28,393 nucleotides of DNA from DATAQC01 sp046263055. GTDB lineage: Bacteria > Actinomycetota > Acidimicrobiia > Acidimicrobiales > AC-14. The DNA lies in the NCBI GenBank assembly GCA_046263055.1, contig JBHELO010000154.1, positions 1-28,393 of the forward strand. The letters run 5' to 3'. A program made the translations under genes and the position numbers. This document shows positions 1-6,951 of this stretch, piece after piece; the stretch's first letter is position 1; each line of letters opens with the position of its first letter. The notes beneath the pieces were generated by a model that ran no database searches, was not told where the DNA came from, and saw only the letters and a list, made by a program, of their open reading frames with translations.

Positions 1-1
1 C

Positions 2-859
2 GCCCCGCCCGCCGCCGACGGTGCCGCCCCGCCCACCACCGCCACCACCGCCGACACCGGGAGCCAGCCGCCCTCCGGACCGGTGGCCGCCGAGCGACGC
101 CCGTCGGTGCTGGCCCGCCTCGCCGTCGTGCACGACACGAACCGGCCCCACGGCCGCATCGGCCTGGCCTGGGCGGTGGTGGCGGTGGCCGCCACCATCG
201 CCGGGGCGCCGTGGCTGGCGGCGTGGCTGGGAGCGGCCGCCTTCGTCGGCGCCTCCCAGGCGGCCGGCTGCCGGCGGGCCCTTGACCAGCGCCCGCCCCC
301 GGCCCTGGCCGCCGTGGTGGCGGCCGCCCTGGCCGCGGCGGCCGTGTCCGGGGGCCGGGCCGCCGCCCTGGGCGTCGTGGCCGGGCTGGTGCTGGCGGGT
401 CTCAGCCGGACCCTCATCGGCAACCGCCGGGTGGCCGTCAACCTCTCGCTGGCCTTCCTCATCGGCGTCGCCATGGGGGCGGCGGCGGCGGCGCCGGTGC
501 TGACCCGGGAGGTGGGAGCGGACGCCGCCCTCTACCTCCTGGCCTGTGCCTGCATCTACGACGCCAGCGCCTACGTGGTGGGCACCGGGGCGGCGTCCGC
601 CTGGGAGGGCCCGGCGGCCGGCATCGTGGCCCTCATGCCGGTGACCATCCTGGCCGCCCTGGTCCTGGTGCCCCCGTTCCCTTCGGGGACGCCCCTGGCT
701 TTGGGCCTGCTGGCCGCCGTCCTCGCCCCCCTGGGACCGTTGGTGGGCACCGCCCTCCTCGGCCGCCGGGAGGCCGACGCCCCCGGGCTGCGCCGGCTCG
801 ACTCCCTGATCCTGCTGGGCCCGGCGTGGGCCTGGCTGGTGACCGTCATCCTCAAGTAG
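2..859 (+). CDS. CdsA-like integral membrane protein (phosphatidate cytidylyltransferase family, divergent), 5' partial
   Basis: The reading frame is open to the left edge. The first usable start inside the window is GTG 83 (258 residues). In-frame codons upstream of it encode a Pro/Ala/Thr-rich stretch, so the true start may lie outside. From GTG 83 the protein is a string of hydrophobic helices, about six to seven membrane segments. Near residues 155-185 it reads YDASAYVVG followed by WEGPAAG. Near the C-terminus it has GLRRLDSLILLGP. These resemble the D-x-x-AY-x-x-G, EG and late R-x-D elements of CdsA, the CDP-diacylglycerol synthase. The Lys-rich SPKKT-type segment and the classical HGG part of the signature are missing. 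Activity is therefore uncertain: it may be a paralogue with another role. It converges on the minus-strand gene ending at 896. Confidence 0.55.
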   Translation, partial: APPAADGAAPPTTATTADTGSQPPSGPVAAERRPSVLARLAVVHDTNRPHGRIGLAWAVVAVAATIAGAPWLAAWLGAAAFVGASQAAGCRRALDQRPPPALAAVVAAALAAAAVSGGRAAALGVVAGLVLAGLSRTLIGNRRVAVNLSLAFLIGVAMGAAAAAPVLTREVGADAALYLLACACIYDASAYVVGTGAASAWEGPAAGIVALMPVTILAALVLVPPFPSGTPLALGLLAAVLAPLGPLVGTALLGRREADAPGLRRLDSLILLGPAWAWLVTVILK

Positions 860-895
860 CCGGCCGGCCGGGCGTCCCCCGGAGGGTCAGCCGGG

Positions 896-2818
896 TCAGA
901 CCGTGCCCACCAGCACCGTTGGCCGTTCGGGTGGTTGTCCGGGGCCCGCCGCCGGCGGGACCACGGCGACCAGGACCCGGTCCGGAGTCACGGCCACGTT
1001 CGCCACCGCCGCCGTCCGTGGGACCGCCCGGCCCACCAGGTCGCTGAGGGACTGGCTGGACCACGTCACGCCGTCCCGGCTGAAGAGCACCATCCGGGGC
1101 ACCGATGCCGGCGGCTCCGCCTGGCTGGCCCGGACGAAGGGGCCCACGTCGAACCTGGCCCGCACCGCACCCGTGGCGGGGTCGGCGAGGACGGCGGTGC
1201 CGCTGGTCCAGTTCAGCTGGAGGGCGTCGTCATCGCGGCCCAGGGCGGCGGTGCTGGCCACCACTGTCCCAGTGGCGTCCGCCACTGTGGCCGTACCCCC
1301 GACAGTGGAGATGCGCAGTGTGTAGCCGCCGGCGGAGACGGTCATCCCGCCGGCCGCCGCCACCGGGTCGGGGACGGCGGTCACCACCGCCACCACGCCC
1401 AGGGGCCCCACGGCGGCGCCGTCGAGCGAGAGGTACGACCGGGCCGCCAGCGCCGGATCGAGGGCGTCGGCCAGGCGCACCGCTCTCCCGCTGCCGTCGA
1501 GGTTGGACACCGTGATGTCGCCACCCGCCGGCCCGGAGGTGCCCACGACCACCGCCCTGCCTCCCAGCTCGCCGAGAACGTCGGCCGTCCCGGGCGCCGG
1601 CTCGGAGGCCCAGTGCCGCCCGTCGGCCGACCGCAGCATGGCAGTGCTGCCGGACGGCGCCAGCGGGGAGATCGTCTGCATGCCCACCGTGAACCCAGTC
1701 TCGTCGGCCACTGCGCCGGTCGGCCTGGCGGGACCGCCGGGCAGGTCGATCCGCTCGAACTTTGAGCCGTCGGCCGACCAGAAGGCAACCGTCCCCCGCC
1801 GGACGGCGGTGGCAAGGTCGGCGGTCACGCCGAGCTGGTCCCAGCTGAACGATCTGCTCACCCCGTAAGCCCCCTGGGGGGTCGTCGTGCGGCGCGATCC
1901 GTCGGCGGCGTAGCAGGTGATCGCCTCGATCGGCCCAGGCGCCACTCCGGGCCCGGGGCGGGCCACGGCCGTGGTGGGCGCCGAATGCCCCGGCGGCGTC
2001 GGTGACATGCCCGTCGGGCAGGGCGGACCGGTGCCGAGCAGGTCCACGCCCGTGGCCGACACCGCCCATCCGTTGGGGACGGTGACCCCGGCCGGGAGCA
2101 GGGGAGCCAGGTCGAGGTCTGCGGTGAGGGTGGCCAGCACCACCACCCCCCGGGGCCCGGCCACGACGGAGGTCTGGGCCACCCCGCCGGCGCCCGACCG
2201 GGCCGCGATCCCGGCCACGTCCAGCGGGAGGCTGACCTCGTGCCAGGTGGAGGCCCCGTCGTCCGACCAGTCCGCCACCAGCCCGGGGGCGGAATGGGCG
2301 CCCGTCCGGGCGGTGGCGGGGCCGGTACCCACCGCGTACAGGCGGTCGCCGGTGGCCGAGAGGTCGGAGACGTAGAGGTCCGGTGGCGCGGCGGTGGCCG
2401 GGCTCCACGCCACCCCGTCGGCCGAGCGGTAGAGCACCTGGCGGGTGGCAGAAGCGGCGTCGGCCGCCTGCCCCGGCGCGGTGGACAGGGCGTAGAGCGT
2501 GCCGTCGCCCACGATCGCGGTGGCGGGCCCGAGGCCGCTGGGCGACAGGGCGTGGCGCCACGTGATGCCCGTGTCACCGCGCCGGAGGGTCGATCCCCCG
2601 GCTGCCACCCGGGCCGGACGGGGTGACCGGTGGGTGGCGTCGACGCCGGCCACCGCCCCCACCAGGAGGACCACCACGGTGGCCGAGAGCGCGGCCCGCC
2701 GGCGACGCCGGCGGCCGCCGCCGCGGGCCATCACCGCCCGGACGTCGCCGGGGGGTAGAGGCAGCCGGTCGGCGGAGGCGGCCAGGCCTTCGGCCACGAG
2801 GGTGTCGAAGTCGTTCAT
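896..2818 (-). CDS. Membrane-anchored anti-sigma-like sensor with BNR-type extracellular repeats
   Basis: The 640-residue protein starts at ATG 2818, which overlaps the TGA of the upstream sigma factor gene (ATGA). That arrangement favours this start and translational coupling. A short N-terminal region (1-40) ending in a run of arginines precedes one membrane helix (about 42-60). The remaining ~580 residues should be outside the cell. They contain repeated S-x-D-G-x-x-W-type motifs near residues 131-139, 184-195, 348-357, 397-404 and 579-587, which suggest a BNR/beta-propeller-like fold. Two cysteines (about 267 and 302) could form a disulfide. No zinc anti-sigma HxxxCxxC motif is present in the short cytoplasmic part. 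Its position behind an ECF sigma factor suggests that it restrains that sigma factor and senses an outside signal. This role is inferred from context, not from a recognised anti-sigma domain. Confidence 0.7.
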   Translation of the reverse strand: MNDFDTLVAEGLAASADRLPLPPGDVRAVMARGGGRRRRRRAALSATVVVLLVGAVAGVDATHRSPRPARVAAGGSTLRRGDTGITWRHALSPSGLGPATAIVGDGTLYALSTAPGQAADAASATRQVLYRSADGVAWSPATAAPPDLYVSDLSATGDRLYAVGTGPATARTGAHSAPGLVADWSDDGASTWHEVSLPLDVAGIAARSGAGGVAQTSVVAGPRGVVVLATLTADLDLAPLLPAGVTVPNGWAVSATGVDLLGTGPPCPTGMSPTPPGHSAPTTAVARPGPGVAPGPIEAITCYAADGSRRTTTPQGAYGVSRSFSWDQLGVTADLATAVRRGTVAFWSADGSKFERIDLPGGPARPTGAVADETGFTVGMQTISPLAPSGSTAMLRSADGRHWASEPAPGTADVLGELGGRAVVVGTSGPAGGDITVSNLDGSGRAVRLADALDPALAARSYLSLDGAAVGPLGVVAVVTAVPDPVAAAGGMTVSAGGYTLRISTVGGTATVADATGTVVASTAALGRDDDALQLNWTSGTAVLADPATGAVRARFDVGPFVRASQAEPPASVPRMVLFSRDGVTWSSQSLSDLVGRAVPRTAAVANVAVTPDRVLVAVVPPAAGPGQPPERPTVLVGTV

Positions 2819-3468
2819 GCGAGGCCTCCGGGTGCGAGGTGGGCGAGGCGAGCGGCGAGGCGGCGCGACGCCCGGTGGAGCCGGCTCTTGACGGTGCCGA
2901 CCGGCGTGTCGAGCGCGGCCGCCGTGTCCGCCTCGGACCACCCAAGCAGGTAGCGGCACACGACCACGGCGCGCTGGCGGACGTCCAGCTCGGCCACCGC
3001 CGCCAGCACGTCGGGGTCGGCGGGGCCGGGCGGTTCCGGCGGGCCGTCGGCCGACGGATCGGGGGCCCGGTGGCGCCGCCGCAGGGTCGACGTCCCCCAG
3101 TTGAGGCCGACGCGGTAGACCCAGCCGGCAGGGTTGTCGAGCACCGACACCCGGGACCAGCGCTGGTAGGCGCGAGCCATGGCCTCGTCGGCCGCCTCCG
3201 CCCCGAGGTCGGTGTCGCCCAGGGTGACGACCAGGGCCCGAGCCACGCGATCGCGTCGGTCCCGGTAGAAGTCGGTGAAGGAGTCGTCGCCCCACGCCCG
3301 GGCGGCCAGGCCCTCGTCCACGGCCATGGGAGTTGTCACCGGGACCGCCACTCCTGTCACGGGTGACACCGTCGCTGCCGTCGGCGGGACCGGGGAGGCC
3401 AGCGGGGGCGTCGCCGCCGGGGTCGCGTCCACGGTGCCGAGACGAACGGGGGGCCCGTCAGGTTCCAT
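2815..3468 (-). CDS. ECF RNA polymerase sigma factor (SigE-like family)
   Basis: A 217-residue sigma-70 family protein. Region 2 is around residues 62-130 (FTDFYRDRRDRVARAL, then AADEAMARAYQRW and NPAGWVYRVGLNW). Region 4 lies toward the C-terminus (LDVRQRAVVVCRYLLGWSE, then TPVGTVKSRLHRASRRL), a typical helix-turn-helix for -35 recognition. ATG 3468 overlaps the end of the upstream ligase gene by 11 nt, consistent with an operon. It adds a 47-residue Pro/Ala/Thr-rich N-terminus; ATG 3327 (residue 48) is an alternative start giving a standard-size ECF factor. The TGA overlaps the ATG of the membrane sensor gene downstream. The cognate regulator is therefore probably that protein. Confidence 0.88.
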   Translation of the reverse strand: MEPDGPPVRLGTVDATPAATPPLASPVPPTAATVSPVTGVAVPVTTPMAVDEGLAARAWGDDSFTDFYRDRRDRVARALVVTLGDTDLGAEAADEAMARAYQRWSRVSVLDNPAGWVYRVGLNWGTSTLRRRHRAPDPSADGPPEPPGPADPDVLAAVAELDVRQRAVVVCRYLLGWSEADTAAALDTPVGTVKSRLHRASRRLAARLAHLAPGGLA

Positions 3469-5368
3469 GCCGGGTGGCCTCGTCCACCACTTCCTGGGCC
3501 CGCGGCTCGCCGGGCCGGCGGCGCAGGGCCCGCTCGGCGGCGGCGCGGGCGTCCGCCCACCGACCCTGACGGGCGTAGGCGGTGGCCAGGTCGGTGGGCG
3601 CCGCCGCGCTGGCGGGGGCCAGGTCCTCGGCCACCAGCCACGCCCGCTCGGCCCCGGCGTCGTCGCCGCCCAAGGCGTCGGCCACCCCCAGGCGCAGCTG
3701 CAGCTCGGCGTTGTGGAGGTCGCCAGTCACCAGCCGGACGAGGGCGGCGCGGGCGGCGGCCACGTCGGCCGGCCGCCCGGTGGCTGTCGCCCGGTCGAGG
3801 AGCAGTGTCGCCCGCTGAGCGGTCACCACCGGGTCCCGGGGCGAGACGCGCAGGGCCGAGCGCAGGTCGGCCAGGGCCGCCGCCATGCCCTCGTCGGTGC
3901 CCGACGCGGCGTGGGCCCGGGCCGCCGCCAGCCGGTAGCGGAGCTGGTCGGGCCGGAGGGCGACGGCCCGCTCCGCCTCCCGCTCGGCGGCCGAGATGTG
4001 CCCGCCGGCCAGGGAGGCCAGCGCGTTCCGGGCCTGGCGGTCGGCGGCCACGTCCAGCCCACCGGCGACCAGAGCCACCGCCGCTAAGCCACCAGCCACT
4101 GCCCGGGCGCCGGGTGGAACGGGAAGGGCCACCTGTTCCTCGGGCCGGGCCACCGACGCGACCACCAGCCCGGCCACGAGCCACACGCCCGGCTCCACCA
4201 CCCCGACGGGGAACAGGAACAGCTCGCCCACGCCGTAGGCCACCAGGCCGGTGGCCAGGCCCGCCAGCCATGGCGGGCCACGGCGGACCGCCCGCAGCAG
4301 CGGAGCGCCGACGAGGGCCATCAGGGCCCCGTAGGCTGCCATCCCGGGCACGCCGGCGGTTACGGCCACGTCCAGGAGCACGTCGTGGGCCCGATCGGGC
4401 AGCACCGCCCGGCCGTGAGCCCGCTCGTAGGCGGCGTCGACGCCCTCGGCGAAGGCGATGCGGTAGCCCTCGGGCCCCACGCCCACCAGCGGGTGGCGGG
4501 CCACCACCCGGACCGCAACCCGCCACTCGTCCAGGCGGCTGGCGCCGCCGGCCCCCTCTCGGTGGAACAGGTCGCCGGCCCGCCCGCCCACCCCGGTGGC
4601 CGCCCCCAGGGCCACCAGGGCCACCACGGCCACGGCCGCGCCGCCGGCCACCCGGCGGAGGTGGGTGCGCACCCACGCCCGCCGGAGCCAGCCCACCGTG
4701 GCCAGGGCGGCGGCGGTTCCCACCCATGCGGCCCGGGCGCCCGAGCCGACCAGGGCGACCGCCAGCAGGGCCCCGGCCCCGGCGGCGAAGACCCGGGCCC
4801 GCCGGGCCCAGTCGGGGTCCAGGGCCACGCCCGCGGCCAGCGGGAGGAGCAGGGCGGCCGCCGCGCCGGTGAAGGCGGCCGAGCCCAGGGGCCCCAGGAC
4901 CCGTCCCGGCGACCCCTCCACGGCCAGCGGCCGCCACCCGAGCGCCTCGGCCGCCGACCAGGCGCCGTAGGCCGCCCCGGCCACCACCGCGGCACCGGCC
5001 ACCAGGCGGGCGTCGCCCTCGTCGCCGAGTCCCTGGCTGGCCAAGAAGCAGAGCCCGCACAGGGCCCAGGTGAGGACGCCCAGGTTGCGCTCGGGGGTGC
5101 CCGTCCACGCGTAGAGCCGGTCCACCCCGGCGACGGCGGCCACCGCCACCAGGGCCAGGAAGACGGCCCACGCCACCGCCGGGCGGCGGGCCACCGGGGG
5201 CCCCGGCCGACCGGCGGCGAGGGCCACGCCGGCGGCGGCCAGGGTGGAGACCGCCCACCACTTGGCGGGGCCGAAGGGGGCGAGGCCTCCCGGCCCCACC
5301 ACCAGGAGCCCGGCGGGCAGCACGGCGGCCAGCACCACGGTGCGGGCGGGCCGGCCGCTCACGCCCAC
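3458..5368 (-). CDS. O-antigen ligase/polymerase family membrane protein with C-terminal TPR repeats
   Basis: The protein has 636 residues. About 430 N-terminal residues form multiple membrane helices. They include the Wzy/WaaL-type periplasmic block SRLDEWRVAVRVVARHPLVG followed by VGPEGYR, and then PDRAHDVLLDVAVTAGVPG, matching the R...HPLxGxGxxxF...AHN family pattern with Asp in place of Asn. The last ~190 residues are Ala/Arg-rich helical repeats consistent with tetratricopeptide repeats (for example AEREAERAVALRPDQLRYRL and WADARAAAERALRRRPGEPR). Proteins of this kind ligate or polymerise lipid-linked glycans at the outer face of the membrane; the substrate here is unknown. It lies 43 nt downstream of sodN and overlaps the sigma factor gene, so at least the ligase, sigma and sensor genes look co-transcribed. 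Confidence 0.82.
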   Translation of the reverse strand: MGVSGRPARTVVLAAVLPAGLLVVGPGGLAPFGPAKWWAVSTLAAAGVALAAGRPGPPVARRPAVAWAVFLALVAVAAVAGVDRLYAWTGTPERNLGVLTWALCGLCFLASQGLGDEGDARLVAGAAVVAGAAYGAWSAAEALGWRPLAVEGSPGRVLGPLGSAAFTGAAAALLLPLAAGVALDPDWARRARVFAAGAGALLAVALVGSGARAAWVGTAAALATVGWLRRAWVRTHLRRVAGGAAVAVVALVALGAATGVGGRAGDLFHREGAGGASRLDEWRVAVRVVARHPLVGVGPEGYRIAFAEGVDAAYERAHGRAVLPDRAHDVLLDVAVTAGVPGMAAYGALMALVGAPLLRAVRRGPPWLAGLATGLVAYGVGELFLFPVGVVEPGVWLVAGLVVASVARPEEQVALPVPPGARAVAGGLAAVALVAGGLDVAADRQARNALASLAGGHISAAEREAERAVALRPDQLRYRLAAARAHAASGTDEGMAAALADLRSALRVSPRDPVVTAQRATLLLDRATATGRPADVAAARAALVRLVTGDLHNAELQLRLGVADALGGDDAGAERAWLVAEDLAPASAAAPTDLATAYARQGRWADARAAAERALRRRPGEPRAQEVVDEATRHGT

Positions 5369-5411
5369 CGCTGTCCCGATCGGTGCGGCGGCCGCCTCCG
5401 CCGACGCCGGC

Positions 5412-5831
5412 CTACGCCTTCTTCGTCTCCCAGAAGATCGTGTCGATCTCGCCGATCAGCGACAGAAGGGCGTCGGCCGAGGCCGGGTCCTCGGACTTCT
5501 TGGCCGCGCCGGCCGCCTTGGTGGCGTCCCAGAACAGCTGGTGGAGCTGGGGGTACTTCTCGAGGTGCTCGGGCTTGAAGTAGTCGGTCCACAGCACCCA
5601 GAGGTGGTGCTTCACCAGGTCGGCCCGCTCCTCCTTGATCAGGACGGCCCGCTGGCGGAAGACCGGGTCATCGGACGCCTGGAACTTCTCCTGGCACCCC
5701 CTGACCGACTGCGCCTCGATGCGAGCCTGGGCCGGGTCGTACACCCCACAGGGCAGGTCGCAGTGGGCGTGCACCTGCTGGAGAGGCCACATCCGGTCGA
5801 CGAGGGCGCTGAGGCCGGTGAGAATGGGCAT
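5412..5831 (-). CDS. sodN: Nickel superoxide dismutase precursor
   Basis: The diagnostic nickel hook HCDLPCGVYDP is present after a 22-residue propeptide. The mature enzyme would start at His23, with ligands His23, Cys24 and Cys28 and with Tyr31 (H1, C2, C6 and Y9 in mature numbering). The predicted mature length of 117 residues equals that of the characterised Streptomyces enzyme. ATG 5831 is preceded by AAGGAG with 6-nt spacing (5838-5843). An internal ATG at 5792 would give a shorter, 9-residue pro-sequence. The enzyme dismutates superoxide, normally as a hexamer, and needs proteolytic removal of the propeptide to expose His1. The divergent sodX supplies that protease, so the pair is functionally complete. 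Expression may be controlled through the 15-bp repeats just upstream of the ribosome binding site. Confidence 0.97.
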   Translation of the reverse strand: MPILTGLSALVDRMWPLQQVHAHCDLPCGVYDPAQARIEAQSVRGCQEKFQASDDPVFRQRAVLIKEERADLVKHHLWVLWTDYFKPEHLEKYPQLHQLFWDATKAAGAAKKSEDPASADALLSLIGEIDTIFWETKKA

Positions 5832-5837
5832 TCTGTG

Positions 5838-5843
5838 CTCCTT
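5838..5843 (-). promoter_or_regulatory. Ribosome binding site of sodN
   Basis: AAGGAG on the minus strand lies 6 nt before ATG 5831. It is one of the few clear Shine-Dalgarno sites in the window and supports the longer pro-sequence. Confidence 0.75.
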
Positions 5844-5888
5844 CGTCTCGCATCCGGACGTCTCGAACTCGGACCTCTCGGGTCAAGG
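5844..5888. repeat. 15-bp tandem direct repeat in the sodN leader
   Basis: Three head-to-tail 15-bp units begin at 5844, 5859 and 5874. Units 1 and 2 share CGTCTCG and a final CGGA; unit 3 begins CCTCTCG and then diverges. A separate dyad, GGACCT (5871-5876) and AGGTCC (5886-5891), overlaps the third unit. The array sits directly upstream of the sodN ribosome binding site, in the sodN-sodX divergent region. It could be a multi-copy operator or leader structure; no known regulator site is recognised. Confidence 0.6.
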
Positions 5889-5920
5889 TCCATACCGCAC
5901 ACTAATCACCTGAATCGCGG

Positions 5921-6346
5921 GTGACGGCCAGGCCTCGGCGGGGCGTACCCGCGCTGGCCCTGCCCGCGCTGGCCCTGGCCGCCGGGGTGGTCGCCGCCGG
6001 GGTGATCGCCGGTGCCGGGCGCCTGCGACGGGTCGAGGTGGTGGGCGACAGCATGCGCCCCACGCTGGAGCCCGGCGACCGCCTCCTCCTGTGGCGGGGC
6101 GGCCGGCCCCGGCCCGGGGACCTGGTGGCGGTGGCCGACCCTCGACGCCGGAGCCGGACCGTGGTCAAGCGCCTGGCCGGGGTCGTGCCCGCCGGGCTGA
6201 CGGTCCTGGGCGACAACCCGGCGGCCAGCACCGACAGCCGCACCTTCGGGCCCGTTCCGCCCACCGACCTGCGGGGCCGGGTCGTGTACCGCTACGCCCC
6301 GGCATCCCGCCGGTCGGCGGTACGCTCGGGGCGTGTTGCGCGCTGA
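5921..6346 (+). CDS. sodX: Nickel-type superoxide dismutase maturation protease (S26 signal peptidase family)
   Basis: The 141-residue protein starts at GTG 5921. An N-terminal membrane helix (about 11-33) is followed by the S26 box VVGDSMRPTLEPGD with the nucleophile Ser44. Next come GDLVAV and VVKRLAG, whose Lys83 is the expected general base. GDNPAASTDSRTFGPV is the conserved C-terminal box. It is much shorter than general signal peptidases. It lies back-to-back with sodN, 89 bp apart, which is the usual partner arrangement. It should cleave the SodN propeptide ahead of His23. The 3' end overlaps the next gene by 14 nt. Confidence 0.92.
   Translation: MTARPRRGVPALALPALALAAGVVAAGVIAGAGRLRRVEVVGDSMRPTLEPGDRLLLWRGGRPRPGDLVAVADPRRRSRTVVKRLAGVVPAGLTVLGDNPAASTDSRTFGPVPPTDLRGRVVYRYAPASRRSAVRSGRVAR
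6321..6326 (+). promoter_or_regulatory. Putative -10 box (TACGCT) of the rsiG-like gene, leaderless type
   Basis: TACGCT ends 6 nt before GTG 6333, so transcription would begin at or next to the start codon. No Shine-Dalgarno sequence is visible there. Confidence 0.4.
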
Positions 6347-6866
6347 GCTGGACCACGTGCTCGCCCCCGAGTTCCTGGGCGACCTGTCCGAGCGCCCGCT
6401 TCCCGAGGTCCGGGCCCTGCGGGACGAGTGCACGGCCGTCGAGCAGAAGGTTTCCTACCTCCGGCGCCTGGTGCACGGCCGCATCGACATCGTGGTGGGT
6501 GAGCTGGGCCGGCGGGCGGCGGGCGGCGACCCGACCGACCTTGGCGGCCTCGTCGAGGGGCTGCGCGACGTCTTGGCCGAGAACGTCCACGCCCCCGGCC
6601 ACGCCCGCATGGTGACCCGGGTCGCCCCTCCCGACGTGGACGAGGTCACCGCCGAGCTGGACGCCGCCCTCGGCCCCCGGAGCCTGGCCTCGCTGCCCGA
6701 CCTCTCCGACGACGAGGTCCGGGCCCTGGCCGACGGGTTGGCCGCCCTCGACCGGGAGTACTCCGAACGTCGCCGGGCCCTGTTCGACCGCCTGGAGGTG
6801 CTGGGCGCCGAGCTGACCCGCCGCTACGGCACCGGCGAGGCGACGGTGGACTCGGTCCTGCGCTGA
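6333..6866 (+). CDS. RsiG-like protein (c-di-GMP-binding anti-sigma family)
   Basis: A 177-residue, largely helical soluble protein. The first helical hairpin contains LRDECTAVEQKVSYLRRLVH followed by GRID. This matches the RsiG signature E(x3)S(x2)R(x3)Q(x3)D at Glu37, Ser41, Arg44, His48 and Asp52, with His in place of Gln. A second, weaker copy near the C-terminus is Asp140, Ser144, Arg147, Phe151 and Glu155. In Streptomyces, RsiG holds the flagellar/sporulation sigma factor WhiG when loaded with c-di-GMP. No WhiG-like gene is in this window, so the partner sigma factor is unknown. GTG 6333 is chosen because of the -10 box just upstream and the position of the family's N-terminal segment (LDHVLAPEFLGDL). 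Confidence 0.78.
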   Translation: MLRAELDHVLAPEFLGDLSERPLPEVRALRDECTAVEQKVSYLRRLVHGRIDIVVGELGRRAAGGDPTDLGGLVEGLRDVLAENVHAPGHARMVTRVAPPDVDEVTAELDAALGPRSLASLPDLSDDEVRALADGLAALDREYSERRRALFDRLEVLGAELTRRYGTGEATVDSVLR

Positions 6867-6874
6867 CGGGCCGT

Positions 6875-6899
6875 CCGCCCGGCCGTCACGCCCGGGCGG
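6875..6899 (+). terminator. Possible GC-rich hairpin after the rsiG-like gene
   Basis: Arms CCGCCCG (6875-6881) and CGGGCGG (6893-6899) with an 11-nt loop lie just downstream of the stop codon. There is no T-tract, so intrinsic termination is not assured. Confidence 0.3.
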
Positions 6900-6911
6900 C
6901 TGTCACCAGCC

Positions 6912-6931
6912 GGTCAGGAACCACCCTGACC
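6912..6931. promoter_or_regulatory. Candidate operator: perfect 20-bp dyad in the mshA promoter
   Basis: GGTCAGG (6912-6918) and CCTGACC (6925-6931) are perfect inverted repeats separated by 6 nt. The dyad ends 6 nt upstream of the TAGGGT -10 box of mshA and covers the place where a -35 would sit. That is the expected position for a repressor, although an activator or an RNA hairpin are alternatives. Confidence 0.45.
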
Positions 6932-6937
6932 AGCCGT

Positions 6938-6943
6938 TAGGGT
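6938..6943 (+). promoter_or_regulatory. Putative -10 box (TAGGGT) of mshA, leaderless type
   Basis: TAGGGT ends 8 nt before GTG 6952 and no Shine-Dalgarno sequence is visible. This implies a transcript starting at or very near the start codon. Confidence 0.45.
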
Positions 6944-6951
6944 TCCCGCTC

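Noticed and set aside
2819..3295. Longer, 799-residue form of the anti-sigma-like protein
   Set aside because: The extra 159 residues are a shadow of the sigma factor gene in another frame; ATG 2818 is coupled to the sigma stop.
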